Shown here piece after piece: positions 49,807 through 59,098 of a DNA stretch of 64,000 nucleotides. The notes beneath the pieces are model-generated. The model did no database searches, was not told the origin of the DNA, and was given only the letters and a program-made list of their open reading frames with translations. The DNA is taken from positions 234,583 through 298,582 of the forward strand of contig NZ_JACHCZ010000001.1 in NCBI RefSeq assembly GCF_014207255.1. The letters run 5' to 3'. The stretch comes from Pseudomonas sp. JAI120 (GTDB taxonomy: Bacteria > Pseudomonadota > Gammaproteobacteria > Pseudomonadales > Pseudomonadaceae). A program made the translations under genes and the position numbers. The stretch's first letter is position 1. Each line of letters begins with the position of its first letter.

Positions 49807-50898
49807 TCAGGCTTGAGTAGTAAACAAGGCGCCGCATGGCCAACTCAGCTCAAACACCGTGCCGCTGTTTATCGCCGTTCGACAGGTCACTGCGCCGCCA
49901 TGGGCGAGGGCAATTGCCCGCACCACGGCTAGGCCCAGGCCACTGCCGCCCTGGGCACGCGAGCGTGAGCTTTCGCCACGCTGAAACGCATCGAAAATGT
50001 GTGGGGCGAATGCTGCGTCGACCCCCGGGCCCTCATCTGTGACCCTCAGGAAGTGGCCTCGCTCGTCACCGCCCAGTTCAATACTGACGGTGCCCGGTGT
50101 GGCGTGTTGGCAAATATTGTCCAGCAGCGCGAGCAAAGCCTGGCAGATGCGATCGGGGTCGCAGTACACCGGGCCCTTGCGCAGGTTTAATTGCAGGGCA
50201 AAACCGGCGCTGTTCAGGCTGGGCTCGAACAAGCGCGCTTCAGCCTCCAATGCATCGGCCAGCTCCACCTCCTTGAGCGCCAATTCCAGGTGACCGTTGT
50301 CGCCCATGCCCACCACGCGAAGGTCTTCGACCAGGCGGGTCAAGCCTTCGACCTGGCCCAAGAGGCTGTAGAACTGCGCGGTATCCGGCTCGAATACACC
50401 CTCAGCCAGTCCCTGCAAGCGACCGCGCAGGATGGTCAGCGGGGTACGTAGTTCATGGGCAATCGCGGCGTTCCAGAAGGCTTGTTCCTCGGCCATGCGT
50501 TTCAATCGGTTCGCCATGCTATTGAAGTCATCCACCAGCAGGGCAGCTTCGCCCAGGGAAAGATCAGGCGCCACGGCGCGGGCATCCAGGTCACCGTCGG
50601 CCAGCCTGCGCAGGCTCACGGCTACCGAGTTAAGCGGCATCAGAATACGCTTGGACAACTTGACGGCCACCGCCACGCCGACGCCCAGGCTGACGCAGGT
50701 GATCAAGCCCATCCACACCCATTCCACGCCGCTGGGCAGCCACTCATCCGACTGCATCTCCAACTCCGTCGGCGGCGAAAAGGTCCAGAGCAATGCATAG
50801 AAGATGTAGGACCCGACCAGCGCGAGGGCGATCACACACATCACCACGGCCGACATCGACACGATAATCTGCCGGCTCAAACTGTTGGCCACTTTCAT
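49807..50898 (-). CDS. Sensor histidine kinase (BaeS/AdeS-like)
   Basis: The product has 363 residues, shorter than most: two membrane helices (about 12-38 and 62-82) enclose only a short periplasmic loop (about 24 residues), so sensing may be in the membrane. HAMP follows, then the phosphoacceptor helix with IAHELRTPLTILRGRLQ, N box LLALLDNICQHA, G1 DEGPGV and G2 GGSGLGLAVV. The sequence style (SPPTELEM loop, LRGRLQGL) is like BaeS/AdeS kinases that govern efflux pumps. It overlaps its response regulator by four bases (ATGA). No efflux genes are adjacent. Confidence 0.9.
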   Translation of the reverse strand: MKVANSLSRQIIVSMSAVVMCVIALALVGSYIFYALLWTFSPPTELEMQSDEWLPSGVEWVWMGLITCVSLGVGVAVAVKLSKRILMPLNSVAVSLRRLADGDLDARAVAPDLSLGEAALLVDDFNSMANRLKRMAEEQAFWNAAIAHELRTPLTILRGRLQGLAEGVFEPDTAQFYSLLGQVEGLTRLVEDLRVVGMGDNGHLELALKEVELADALEAEARLFEPSLNSAGFALQLNLRKGPVYCDPDRICQALLALLDNICQHATPGTVSIELGGDERGHFLRVTDEGPGVDAAFAPHIFDAFQRGESSRSRAQGGSGLGLAVVRAIALAHGGAVTCRTAINSGTVFELSWPCGALFTTQA

Positions 50899-51623
50899 GC
50901 CTGGCTCCCGAACCGGTAGCCCACGCCACGGATGCTGGCCGGTACGCCGTGCAGGCCAAGGTCTTCGATCTTGCGACGCAACTTGCTGATATGGCTGTCG
51001 ACGGTCCGCTCCAGGCTGTCGCTCTCCGGCGAGCAGAGCACCAGCAGTTCGGCACGGCTGAACACGCGGCGCGGCGCCTTGGCCAACTGTGCGAGCAACT
51101 TGAATTCGGTCACCGTCAGGTGCAATGGTTGTTTTTGCGTGCCGATGTGTACGTTCACCTCATGGCTGTCGATGTCGATTTCAAAGGCGTCGACGCGCAG
51201 TACGCGGTGGTCGGCGCCATGGCCTTGATCGCTGCAGCGGCGCAGCACGGCCTGGATCCTGGCGATGACTTCTGCCGGGTTGAAGGGTTTGACGATGTAG
51301 TCGTCCGCACCAATGCGCAGGCCCATGAGTTTGTCCATGTCCTGGTCGTGTGCAGTCAGCATGATCACCGGGGTGAGACCGCGATGACGCAACTCCGCCA
51401 GCACCATCCAGCCATCCAGCTTGGGCATCATCACATCGAGCAGCACCAGGTCCGGCTTGAGCAGTTGATGCAGTTCGAGCGCACGACGCCCATCCTGCGC
51501 ATGGGCGGTACGAAAACCCGCACGCTTGAGGTAGGCCGTGAGGATGTCGGCGATTTCCGGCTCGTCTTCGGCGATCAGCACCAGCGCCTGGTTAGAGAGC
51601 GATGCAAGGAGTGGTTCAGTCAT
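50895..51623 (-). CDS. Response regulator, OmpR family (BaeR/AdeR-like)
   Basis: The product has 242 residues from MTEPLLASLSN; the open frame extends much further upstream but with implausible sequence. The receiver has IAEDEPEIADIL, phosphoacceptor Asp in LVLLDVMMPKLDGW and Lys in YIVKPFNP. The C-terminal winged helix has LTVTEFKLLAQLAKAPRRVF and SHISKLRRKIED, ending GVGYRFG. It should be phosphorylated by the kinase encoded four bases downstream in overlap. Targets are not evident; the AraC gene at 51757 lies upstream on the same strand. Confidence 0.9.
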   Translation of the reverse strand: MTEPLLASLSNQALVLIAEDEPEIADILTAYLKRAGFRTAHAQDGRRALELHQLLKPDLVLLDVMMPKLDGWMVLAELRHRGLTPVIMLTAHDQDMDKLMGLRIGADDYIVKPFNPAEVIARIQAVLRRCSDQGHGADHRVLRVDAFEIDIDSHEVNVHIGTQKQPLHLTVTEFKLLAQLAKAPRRVFSRAELLVLCSPESDSLERTVDSHISKLRRKIEDLGLHGVPASIRGVGYRFGSQA

Positions 51624-51756
51624 GGTCTGCTCGGTGGGTGCACGGTTTTTCAGCAACGGATTGAATAATGCACCGCAAGCATGCACGTTCGGCGAAGGTT
51701 TTATGGAGAAATGATGGAGAGGGGAATTGATTTTTCGCGGAACGGGGGGAGGGCAC

Positions 51757-52581
51757 TCAGGCGAAGCGGATGCGCTCGGCGTAGGCGCTCTGCAGCATTC
51801 GGCGCTGGTAATCGCAGGGCGTCGTACTGACCAGCTTCTTGAAGTCGCGCAGGAAATGCGACTGATCGGAAAAGCCCAGGTCCAGGGCCAGGTCTGAAAA
51901 CGACACATCGTGCCGGGTGTTCAGGGTTTCCAGCGCCGCCTGGCAGCGAATGATCCGGCAGAACGTCTTGGGCGACAGGCCGGTGTCCTGGCTGAACTGG
52001 CGATGAATCGTGCGGCTGGTGTACCCGCTGAGTTCTTCCAGTTGCTGGATACGCAGGTCACCGCGATGTGCAAGCGCCTGTTGGATGACCATGGTCGTGA
52101 GTTTCGAGCTTCGGCCGATGAGGCGCGGGGCCAGGTAATCGCTGAACAGCTTTATCTGCTCCTGCAACTGTGGGGCCTGGACGATGCTTTCGAAAATGCG
52201 CTGGGCAAACGTCGATACTTCCAGCAGATCCCATTCCTGTTCGGTCAGGTCCTCGGCCACGACGTTGATGAAACCTGGGATAACCCCCGGCGCAAAGCGC
52301 ACGCCGAAGTAATGGTGACCCTGCAGCAGTTCGACCTGCTGAGCCTCCAGCGGGGTACCACAAATCCTCACACTTGGGCGCGTGGCGTCACAGTCGAAAA
52401 CGATATCCACGCAGCCGTCCGGCACCGCCAGCAGATCAGCTGAGTGAGCGACATCGAAGGCGTAGAAATGCGAAATCGCCGGGTGCTCGGAAGGCATTAC
52501 CGAATACCGTGAAGAGTTGAGTACGAACCAGGGTTGTTCGTAAGCGGTTTGCCGCAGCGATGGTGAACACAGGTTGGGCAT
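51757..52581 (-). CDS. AraC family transcriptional regulator (DUF6597-type N-terminus)
   Basis: The product has 274 residues. The N-terminus carries ADLLAVPDGCVDIVFDCDAT, a typical marker of AraC regulators with the DUF6597 sensory domain, and YFGVRFAPG. The C-terminal AraC domain has LEELSGYTSRTIHRQFSQDT and LALDLGFSDQSHFLRDFKK. It is divergent from the ornithine-cyclodeaminase-like gene at 52765 (183 bases), which with the RidA and oxidase genes is its likely target. Confidence 0.9.
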   Translation of the reverse strand: MPNLCSPSLRQTAYEQPWFVLNSSRYSVMPSEHPAISHFYAFDVAHSADLLAVPDGCVDIVFDCDATRPSVRICGTPLEAQQVELLQGHHYFGVRFAPGVIPGFINVVAEDLTEQEWDLLEVSTFAQRIFESIVQAPQLQEQIKLFSDYLAPRLIGRSSKLTTMVIQQALAHRGDLRIQQLEELSGYTSRTIHRQFSQDTGLSPKTFCRIIRCQAALETLNTRHDVSFSDLALDLGFSDQSHFLRDFKKLVSTTPCDYQRRMLQSAYAERIRFA

Positions 52582-52764
52582 GGCCGGACCTTGGCGTGGT
52601 ATATGCGGGAATATTCACGCATTTATCGCGCCAACTCTGCGGACGGGGACGAACCTTGATGTCCGAAATTTACAATACCGCCATGAAACACTCACTGATA
52701 CTCGACCTCGATAGCGTGGGAGCAGCGCCTACCGCAGCGACTTCATCTTCAGTCGAGAATAATA

Positions 52765-53904
52765 ATGTCCACTACCACAAAAATTGACTTCATCTATCTG
52801 TCCGAGCAGGACATGATTCGCGCGGGCGTAACCGACATGCTTGCCTGTGTGAATACCATGGAAGAGATGTTCGGCCTGCTCTATAGCGGCGACTACCGCA
52901 TGGCCGGGCCAAACAACGATTCTCACGGCGCGATGGTGGTGTTTCCGAAGGATTCGCCTTTCCCGAACATGCCCAAGCCCACCGCTGACCGCCGCATGAT
53001 GGCGATGCCGGCCTACCTGGGCGGCAGCTTCTGCACCGCAGGCGTCAAATGGTATGGCTCCAATATTGCCAACCGCGAAAAAGGCCTGCCACGTTCGATC
53101 CTGATGTTCACCCTCAACGACCCCGACACCGGCGCACCGTTGGCGCATATGTCTGCCAACCTGCTGTCGGCCTACCGCACCGGCGCGATTCCCGGCGTGG
53201 GCGCGCGCCACTTGGCACGCAAGGACTCGAAGGTGGTCGGCCTGCTCGGCCCCGGCGTGATGGGCAAGACCACGCTCGCCGCATTCATCGCCGTTTGCCC
53301 GCAGATCGATACCTTGAAGATCAAGGGCCGTGGCGAGAAAAGCCTGAATGATTTTATTGGCTGGGTGAAGGACACCTACCCACAGGTGACCACGATCACC
53401 GTGGTCGACAGCCTCGAAGAAGTGGTCCGTGGTTCCGACCTTGTTACTTATTGTAGCTCCGGTGAGACAGGCGACCCCTCAAACTACCCAATTGTGAAGC
53501 GCGAGTGGGTCAAGCCGGGTTGCTTCATGGCCATGCCGGCATCCTGCTCGTTGGACGAGGGGATGGAACGCGCCGACGTGCGCAAGGTGCTGGACAACAC
53601 CGGCCTCTACGAAGCCTGGTTCGAAGAATTGCCCAAGCCTGCGCACCACTGCGTGCCGGTGATCGGCGTGCGGTTCATGGACATGATCGCCGAAGGCACG
53701 ATGCAGCCCGAAGAACTCGAAGACATCGGCAAGATCGTCGCCGGTGATGCCCAGGGCCGTCGCAACGATGAAGAGATCATCATCATGTCGGTGGGCGGCA
53801 TGCCTGTGGAAGACGTGGCCTGGGGCACCATGGTGTATCGCAATGCCGTGGAAAAAGGCATCGGCGTGAAGCTCAACCTGTGGGAAACCCCCGTCCTGCG
53901 CTAA
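52765..53904 (+). CDS. Ornithine cyclodeaminase/mu-crystallin family protein (amine oxidase accessory-like)
   Basis: The product has 379 residues. It has a nucleotide-binding motif LLGPGVMGKTTLAAF and surrounding features of the ornithine cyclodeaminase/alanine dehydrogenase fold (MSANLLSAYRTGAIPGVGAR). The length and the segments AGPNNDSHGAMVVFP and KPAHHCVPVIGVRFMDMI place it with a subfamily annotated, as I recall, tyramine oxidase subunit B. The start has only a weak GAG site. RidA and FAD amine oxidase genes follow within 33 and 58 bases. It probably acts on the imine or amino compound handled by those proteins rather than on ornithine. Confidence 0.82.
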   Translation: MSTTTKIDFIYLSEQDMIRAGVTDMLACVNTMEEMFGLLYSGDYRMAGPNNDSHGAMVVFPKDSPFPNMPKPTADRRMMAMPAYLGGSFCTAGVKWYGSNIANREKGLPRSILMFTLNDPDTGAPLAHMSANLLSAYRTGAIPGVGARHLARKDSKVVGLLGPGVMGKTTLAAFIAVCPQIDTLKIKGRGEKSLNDFIGWVKDTYPQVTTITVVDSLEEVVRGSDLVTYCSSGETGDPSNYPIVKREWVKPGCFMAMPASCSLDEGMERADVRKVLDNTGLYEAWFEELPKPAHHCVPVIGVRFMDMIAEGTMQPEELEDIGKIVAGDAQGRRNDEEIIIMSVGGMPVEDVAWGTMVYRNAVEKGIGVKLNLWETPVLR

Positions 53905-53937
53905 GCCATCCTTTAACCCACTGACGAGACTTACGAC

Positions 53938-54360
53938 ATGACCAAAATCATCAAGCTCAAGACCGGCTCACCCTTTGAAGACCAGGCCAGCTATTCGCGC
54001 CTGGTAGTGGTGGACAACTGGATCTATGTGTCCAATACCGCCGGGCGCAACCCGCAGACCAAACTGATCCCGGAGGACATCCTCGAGCAGACGCACCAGG
54101 TGTTCGCCAACATCGAAACCGCGCTGGCCGCCGTCGATGCAAGCCTGGCCGATGTGGTGTGTTCGCGGGTATTTATCCAGGACCCCAAGGACGTGCCGGC
54201 GGTGATGGGCCTGATCGGCGAAAAATTCCGTGGTGTCGACCCGGCCAGTACCGTCACCTGCCCGCCGTTGGGTTCGACGGTTTACAAGGTGGAGCTGGAA
54301 GTGACGGCGTATCGCAACGCCTCCAAGGCCCAGGTCGAAGTGATTCGCCTGTCGCAATAA
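53938..54360 (+). CDS. RidA family imine/enamine deaminase
   Basis: The product has 140 residues. It has the RidA core with WIYVSNTAGRNPQT, EQTHQVFANIETALAAVDAS, ADVVCSRVFIQDPKD and a C-terminal PPLGSTVYKVELEVTAYR. The catalytic Arg region reads GVDPASTVTCPPLG, without the usual PARxxV arginine, so it may belong to the Rid4-7-like groups that have lost or changed deaminase activity. It lies between the cyclodeaminase-like and FAD oxidase genes and probably removes or channels the imine produced by the oxidase. Confidence 0.88.
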   Translation: MTKIIKLKTGSPFEDQASYSRLVVVDNWIYVSNTAGRNPQTKLIPEDILEQTHQVFANIETALAAVDASLADVVCSRVFIQDPKDVPAVMGLIGEKFRGVDPASTVTCPPLGSTVYKVELEVTAYRNASKAQVEVIRLSQ

Positions 54361-54418
54361 CCCGTCCTGCGGCCGCGCCCTCGCGCGGTCGACCTCTATA
54401 GTTTTGCGAGTCTTGATC

Positions 54419-55711
54419 ATGGCCCCGACTATTGCGCCCGTGAATACGTCCACCGAATTTCCCTCCACGACCGCCGTCGTCATCATCGGCGGCGGCATCA
54501 TCGGCTTGACTGCGGCACTGACACTGGCCGAACGCAATATCCCGGTGGTGGTCCTGGAAAAAGGCCGTATCGCCGGCGAGCAGTCTTCACGCAACCTGGG
54601 CTGGGTACGCAAGACCAGTCGCCACGCTCACGATATTCCGCTGGCCCTGGCCGCTGACCGCTTATGGGCGCAAATGCCCGAGCGCATCGGTGCGGATGTG
54701 GGTTATCGCCAGGAAGGCATCATGTTCGTCGCCCGCAACGAGGCGCAAATGGCGATGCATGACAGTTGGCTCAAATCGGTCGAGCACCTGTCACTGGATT
54801 CGCGGTTGCTGAGCAACCGCGAAATCGCACAGAAAGTGCCGGGCGGCGCGGGTGAGTGGGCCGGCGGCATCTACACACCATCCGACGCGCGCGCCGAACC
54901 GACCCTGGCCAGCAGCGCGATCGCCAAGGCCGCCATGGCCCTCGGCGTGGTGATCATCGAGCAGTGTGCGGTGCGCACGCTGCAGATGTCCGCCGGCAAG
55001 GTCAGCGGGGTGGTCACTGAAAAAGGCGAGATCCGCTGCGACCAGGTGTTACTGGCTGGCGGCATGTGGTCGCGGCGATTCCTGGGCAACCTCGGGGTGT
55101 CGTTGCCGACCCTGGCCTTGACCTGTTCGGTGTTGCGCACCCATCCGATGCTGGGCCCCACCGAGATTGCCGTGGGCGCGCCGGACTTTTCGTTTCGCAA
55201 GCACAAGGACGGCGGCTTCATCATTACCCAGCGCGGCAAACTGGATGCTTTCCTGACCCTCGATCACCTGTTGCTGGCCAAGCAATATATGCCGCAATTT
55301 CGCGCGCAGCGCAGCGTATTGAACGTGTCACTGGGCAAGTATTTCTTCAATGACCTGGCGCTTTCGCGACGTTGGTCGGCCGACAGTGTCAGCCCCTTCG
55401 AACGCGTGCGCGTACAGGACCCGGCGGCCAACCCGCGGCTCAATAACGACGCGATGAACAACCTCAAGGCGGCCTGGCCGGTGTTCGAACAAGCCAGGAT
55501 TGCTCAGGCCTGGGCGGGCACGATCGATGTGACGCCGGATTCGAACCCGGTGATCGGGCCGGTCGCGCAAATCCCGGGCCTGACCGTGGCCACCGGTTTC
55601 TCCGGGCATGGCTTCGGTACCTCGCCGGCGGCCGGCCACTTGGCCGCCGATATGGTCAGTGGGCATACCCCGATCATCGACCCGAGCCCTTATCGGTTTG
55701 ATCGTTTCTAG
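54419..55711 (+). CDS. FAD-dependent amine/D-amino acid oxidoreductase (DAO family)
   Basis: The product has 430 residues from the ATG at 54419 (a TTG at 54404 is a weak alternative). The dinucleotide motif VVIIGGGIIGLTAALTLAER lies at about 20-39, followed by VVVLEKGRIAGEQSSRNLGW, typical of DadA/glycine oxidase-like enzymes. The C-terminal flavin-contact segment VTPDSNPVIGPV and ATGFSGHGFGTSPAAGHLAA are also present. It should oxidise a primary or secondary amine to an imine, which the RidA and cyclodeaminase-like proteins then process. The electron acceptor, O2 or quinone, cannot be told. Confidence 0.88.
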   Translation: MAPTIAPVNTSTEFPSTTAVVIIGGGIIGLTAALTLAERNIPVVVLEKGRIAGEQSSRNLGWVRKTSRHAHDIPLALAADRLWAQMPERIGADVGYRQEGIMFVARNEAQMAMHDSWLKSVEHLSLDSRLLSNREIAQKVPGGAGEWAGGIYTPSDARAEPTLASSAIAKAAMALGVVIIEQCAVRTLQMSAGKVSGVVTEKGEIRCDQVLLAGGMWSRRFLGNLGVSLPTLALTCSVLRTHPMLGPTEIAVGAPDFSFRKHKDGGFIITQRGKLDAFLTLDHLLLAKQYMPQFRAQRSVLNVSLGKYFFNDLALSRRWSADSVSPFERVRVQDPAANPRLNNDAMNNLKAAWPVFEQARIAQAWAGTIDVTPDSNPVIGPVAQIPGLTVATGFSGHGFGTSPAAGHLAADMVSGHTPIIDPSPYRFDRF

Positions 55712-55777
55712 GTCGCATGCACCGCGACAGTCCCAGAAAAACGGTGTTTCTCCTTTACTGAGCGGCGGAGCCAGGCA

Positions 55778-56626
55778 ATGTCCCCAGACAGCATTTTTTT
55801 CACCAATCGCGCAGGCTTGCGTCTGCATTTTCTACGCTGGGGCAAGCCGGGCGGCGTGCCCTTGGTACTGCTGCATGGTTTGCGTGCTTATGCCCAGACC
55901 TGGGAGTCGCTGGTAGAAGCGCTGGGCGATGGCTATTGCATCTATGCCCTGGACCAGCGCGGACGCGGGCTGAGTGACTGGGCACCGGCCGCCAGTTATC
56001 ACACGCAGTCCTATGTGGAAGACTTGCAGGACTTTGTCGCCTATGTCGGCTTGCAGCGGTTCGTGTTGCTGGGTCACTCGCTGGGGGGCGCCAACGCATT
56101 GGAATACGCACGGCAGCACCCGGGGCGCTTGATTGGCCTGATCATCGAAGACATCGGGCCAGGTTCCTCCAGCCAGGGCGACGGTGCGGCGCGCATTCGC
56201 CGCGAGATGAACCAGACCCCGTTGCGTTTCGACAACTGGGACGCCGCCCGTGCGTTCTGGCAGGCGTCGCGTCCTGGCTTGTCGGCGCAGGGCCTGGCGT
56301 CGCGGCTGGCGCACTCGATGAAGGACAGCGCGGGTGCGATCACCTGGCGCCACGATCAACAAGGCATCGCCGAGGCACGCCTGAGCATTGAGCCTACCGA
56401 TCTGTGGCCGGCGGTACGCGCCCTGGATTGTCCGACGTTGTTCATTCGCGGTATGCGCTCGGACTTTCTGCCGGCGGCGACGCTGCAAGCCATGCGCGAC
56501 AGCAATGCGCACGTGCGCACGGCCGAAGTCGCGGACGCCAGCCACTATGTGCATGACGACCAGGGTGGGACGTTCAACCGGCTGGTCACCGCATTTCTTG
56601 ACAGCCTCGCGATCCCCGGCCGATGA
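55778..56626 (+). CDS. Alpha/beta hydrolase
   Basis: The product has 282 residues. It has the oxyanion segment VLLHGLRAY, YALDQRGRGLSDW, nucleophile Ser101 in LLGHSLGG, acid in the PTLFIRG strand region, and catalytic His256 in DASHYVHDD. The arrangement is like that of meta-cleavage hydrolases and esterases of the 3-oxoadipate enol-lactonase/epoxide hydrolase group. No signal peptide. It overlaps the MFS gene downstream by four bases (ATGA) and follows the FAD oxidase gene by 66 bases, so it probably acts in the same pathway, for example on an ester or amide form of the substrate. Confidence 0.88.
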   Translation: MSPDSIFFTNRAGLRLHFLRWGKPGGVPLVLLHGLRAYAQTWESLVEALGDGYCIYALDQRGRGLSDWAPAASYHTQSYVEDLQDFVAYVGLQRFVLLGHSLGGANALEYARQHPGRLIGLIIEDIGPGSSSQGDGAARIRREMNQTPLRFDNWDAARAFWQASRPGLSAQGLASRLAHSMKDSAGAITWRHDQQGIAEARLSIEPTDLWPAVRALDCPTLFIRGMRSDFLPAATLQAMRDSNAHVRTAEVADASHYVHDDQGGTFNRLVTAFLDSLAIPGR

Positions 56627-57834
56627 AACCGCGGGCTCGCTTGATTGTGCTGCTCTCATCCCTGACGGCCTTCGGGCCATTTTCGATTGATACTTACCTG
56701 CCCAGCTTCCCGCAAATCGCCGAGGACCTGTCGACCAGCACCGCGCAGGTGCAACACACCATCAGCGCGTTTCTCGCCGGGCTGTGCCTGGGCATGTTGT
56801 GCTACGGTCCGTTGTCCGACCGCTACGGCCGTCGCCCGTTGCTGCTCGGCAGCCTGGTGCTGTACGCGGCTGCGACCCTGGGTTGCCTGTTTGCCGGTAG
56901 CGTCGAGCAACTGATTGCCTGGCGCTTTTTCCAGGCGCTCGGCGGCGCGGGTGCGCTGGTGCTGGCGCGCGCCGTCGCCCGGGACAGGGTAGGCCTGGCG
57001 GAGGCAGCCAAAGTGCTGTCGTGGATGCACGTTCTGACGATGATGGCGACACTGGTCGCGCCGATGATCGGCACTTGGCTGGTGTTGATCCAGGGTTGGC
57101 GCACGATCTTTGCCACCTTGTTCATCCTGTCCAGCCTGTGCCTGCTGCTGGTGGCCCTGACCCTGAAGGAAAGTCTGCCGGCGCAGGATCGCGGGGCGTC
57201 CGTTGGGGCGGCCTTCGCGGCCTACCTGACCATCGCCCGGCAACCCAGGGCGATGGCGCTGATCCTGTGCATGTCCCTGGGGTTTGGCGGCATGTTCGCC
57301 TTCATCACTGCTTCGCCTTTTGTGTACGTCGTGTATTTCGGTGTCTCGCCACGGGTGTTCAGCGCGTTGTTCGCCCTGAACATCCTCGGCATCATCCTGG
57401 TGACCTTTATCAACGCGCGTTGGGTGGGCCGTTTTGGGCCGCAACGCATGCTCGGCGTGGGGGCGGTGCTGGTGAGCGGGGCAGGGTTGGCGCTGATGCT
57501 GGTCGGGTATACCGAATGGGGCGGGCTGACGAGCATCGTGTGTTGCATGGTGCTGTACATGGGCGTGACCGGTTTGATCGGCGCCAATTGCATGGCCAGC
57601 CTGATGATGCTGTTTCCGCGCCAGGCCGGTGCGAGCGTGGCGCTGGGGGTTTCGGTGCAATTCGCCACAGGGGCGTTGGCCAGCCTGTGGGTCAGCCATT
57701 TGGCTGATGGCAGCGCCTGGCCGATGTGTTGGGTGGTGGGGTGTTGCGGGATGGGCTCGTTGGTCGCTTATTGCGTGACCCTTCGCACGCCTGCCCGGGC
57801 GGTTGCCGTGACGGCCGTCGTTAAGCAAACGTGA
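56623..57834 (+). CDS. MFS drug exporter, Bcr/CflA family
   Basis: The product has 403 residues and 12 membrane helices. The N-terminus LTAFGPFSIDTYLPSFPQIA and LCYGPLSDRYGRRPLLL, with ALGGAGALVLARAVARD, are signatures of the Bcr/CflA (DHA1) antiporters that export chloramphenicol, bicyclomycin and other small molecules. It is translationally coupled to the hydrolase gene by ATGA and followed after 29 bases by a second MFS gene. It could protect against a toxic intermediate of the amine pathway or export a product. Confidence 0.9.
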   Translation: MKPRARLIVLLSSLTAFGPFSIDTYLPSFPQIAEDLSTSTAQVQHTISAFLAGLCLGMLCYGPLSDRYGRRPLLLGSLVLYAAATLGCLFAGSVEQLIAWRFFQALGGAGALVLARAVARDRVGLAEAAKVLSWMHVLTMMATLVAPMIGTWLVLIQGWRTIFATLFILSSLCLLLVALTLKESLPAQDRGASVGAAFAAYLTIARQPRAMALILCMSLGFGGMFAFITASPFVYVVYFGVSPRVFSALFALNILGIILVTFINARWVGRFGPQRMLGVGAVLVSGAGLALMLVGYTEWGGLTSIVCCMVLYMGVTGLIGANCMASLMMLFPRQAGASVALGVSVQFATGALASLWVSHLADGSAWPMCWVVGCCGMGSLVAYCVTLRTPARAVAVTAVVKQT

Positions 57835-57863
57835 GCCGCAGTTAAAAAAGCCAGGATATTCAA

Positions 57864-59075
57864 ATGAAAACTACAAAAATAAATCCGATCGATACAACCT
57901 CCGTCTATGTGTGTGCAGGCTTGGTTTCGGGTGCAGGTGCCTTGTTATTGAACGTGCTACCTGTGCTGTTTGGCGCGTTTGCCGAGCGTTTCGGGCTCGG
58001 CGAGCACCAACTGGGCAACCTGGCCATGGCCATGAACCTGGGGTTTGGCGCATTCGGGCTGGCGTCCCTGCTGTGGATTCACCGGCTCAGTTGGCGAGTC
58101 ATATCGGCACTGTCGTCGGCGCTGGTGGTGGGCGCGCTCGTGTTTGTGCTGCGCGATCCTTCCTATGAAGCGCTGCTGGCGATCATGGCTCTGGCGGGCG
58201 CCGGTACCGGGGCCCTGTATGCCCTGGCGATGACGATCTTCGGTGACAGTTCGCAGCCTGAACGAGCGTTTGGTTTCAAGCTAGGTATCGAGACCGTGCC
58301 GGGCGCCTTCCTGCTCATCGTGCTACCCGTGGCGGTGGCGCCGGTGTGGGGCTTTGAAGGCATGCTGATCACCATCGCCATTGCCATGGTGGTGATGGGT
58401 ATCCTGCCGCTGCCTTGGGTGCCGCGCCGTAGCGAGCGACACCTGGAAGCGTCCGGTACCGCCGTGCGGATTGCCAGCGCCGAGAGTCGCACCATCGTAT
58501 GGTTGAGCCTGGTGGCCAGCCTGGTTTTCCTGACCGGCATCATGTCGGTGTGGGCGTTCCTGGAGCTTATGGGCAAAAAGACCGGCTTGGCCTCCGACAC
58601 CATCGGCATGGTGCTGGCGCTGGGTTTTCTGATCAATGCCGGCGGCGGCTTCATCGCCTCGGCGATCGGCTTGAGGGTGGGACGCTTCATGCCGGTGGCC
58701 GTGATTATCCTCGCCGAGTTACTGGGTCTGGTGGCACTGGCGCAGTTTTCTTCCCTGACGACCTACGTCGTAGGCGTTATTTGCTTTCTCTTTTCGATCG
58801 GCTTCGTGCTGGCTTATACCTTCGGCGTCATGGCTGAGTTCGACCTGTCGGGCAAGCTTGTCGCGCTGGGCGCGCTGTGCCTGTCCCTGGGGGCGGCGTT
58901 CGGGCCAGCCATCGGTGGGTTTCTGATCGAGGCATTCGGCTACTCGGCGGTGTTGGTGTTCTCGGGCGCCTGTTCGGTGGCGGTGCTGGTCATCTATGGC
59001 GCGGCGGTGTTGAGAGCCCAGTGGGCGTTCCAACGCATGCGGGCTTCGGGTACCGCCGTGATGTCCGGGTTGTGA
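57864..59075 (+). CDS. MFS transporter
   Basis: The product has 403 residues and 12 membrane helices. The segment LGNLAMAMNLGFGAFGL after the first helix, and IHRLSWRVISALSSALVVGA in place of motif A, set it apart from drug antiporters and nearer to importers of small organic solutes. It follows the Bcr/CflA-like gene and precedes the AraC gene at 59099 by 23 bases. An uptake role for the amine substrate is the natural guess, as the cluster otherwise lacks an importer. Confidence 0.8.
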   Translation: MKTTKINPIDTTSVYVCAGLVSGAGALLLNVLPVLFGAFAERFGLGEHQLGNLAMAMNLGFGAFGLASLLWIHRLSWRVISALSSALVVGALVFVLRDPSYEALLAIMALAGAGTGALYALAMTIFGDSSQPERAFGFKLGIETVPGAFLLIVLPVAVAPVWGFEGMLITIAIAMVVMGILPLPWVPRRSERHLEASGTAVRIASAESRTIVWLSLVASLVFLTGIMSVWAFLELMGKKTGLASDTIGMVLALGFLINAGGGFIASAIGLRVGRFMPVAVIILAELLGLVALAQFSSLTTYVVGVICFLFSIGFVLAYTFGVMAEFDLSGKLVALGALCLSLGAAFGPAIGGFLIEAFGYSAVLVFSGACSVAVLVIYGAAVLRAQWAFQRMRASGTAVMSGL

Positions 59076-59098
59076 GCGAGTGAAGAGGGGGAACACCC

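Noticed and set aside
52683..52787. 34-codon frame just before and overlapping the cyclodeaminase-like gene (MKHSLILDLDSVGAAPTA...)
   Set aside because: Considered as a leader peptide. No ribosome site, part of it is REP-like (GTGGGAGCAGCGCC), and no attenuator hairpin follows, so not supported.
56656..57828. 390-codon reverse open frame opposite the Bcr/CflA-like gene
   Set aside because: Antisense of a membrane protein gene, giving a highly polar sequence with no family resemblance.
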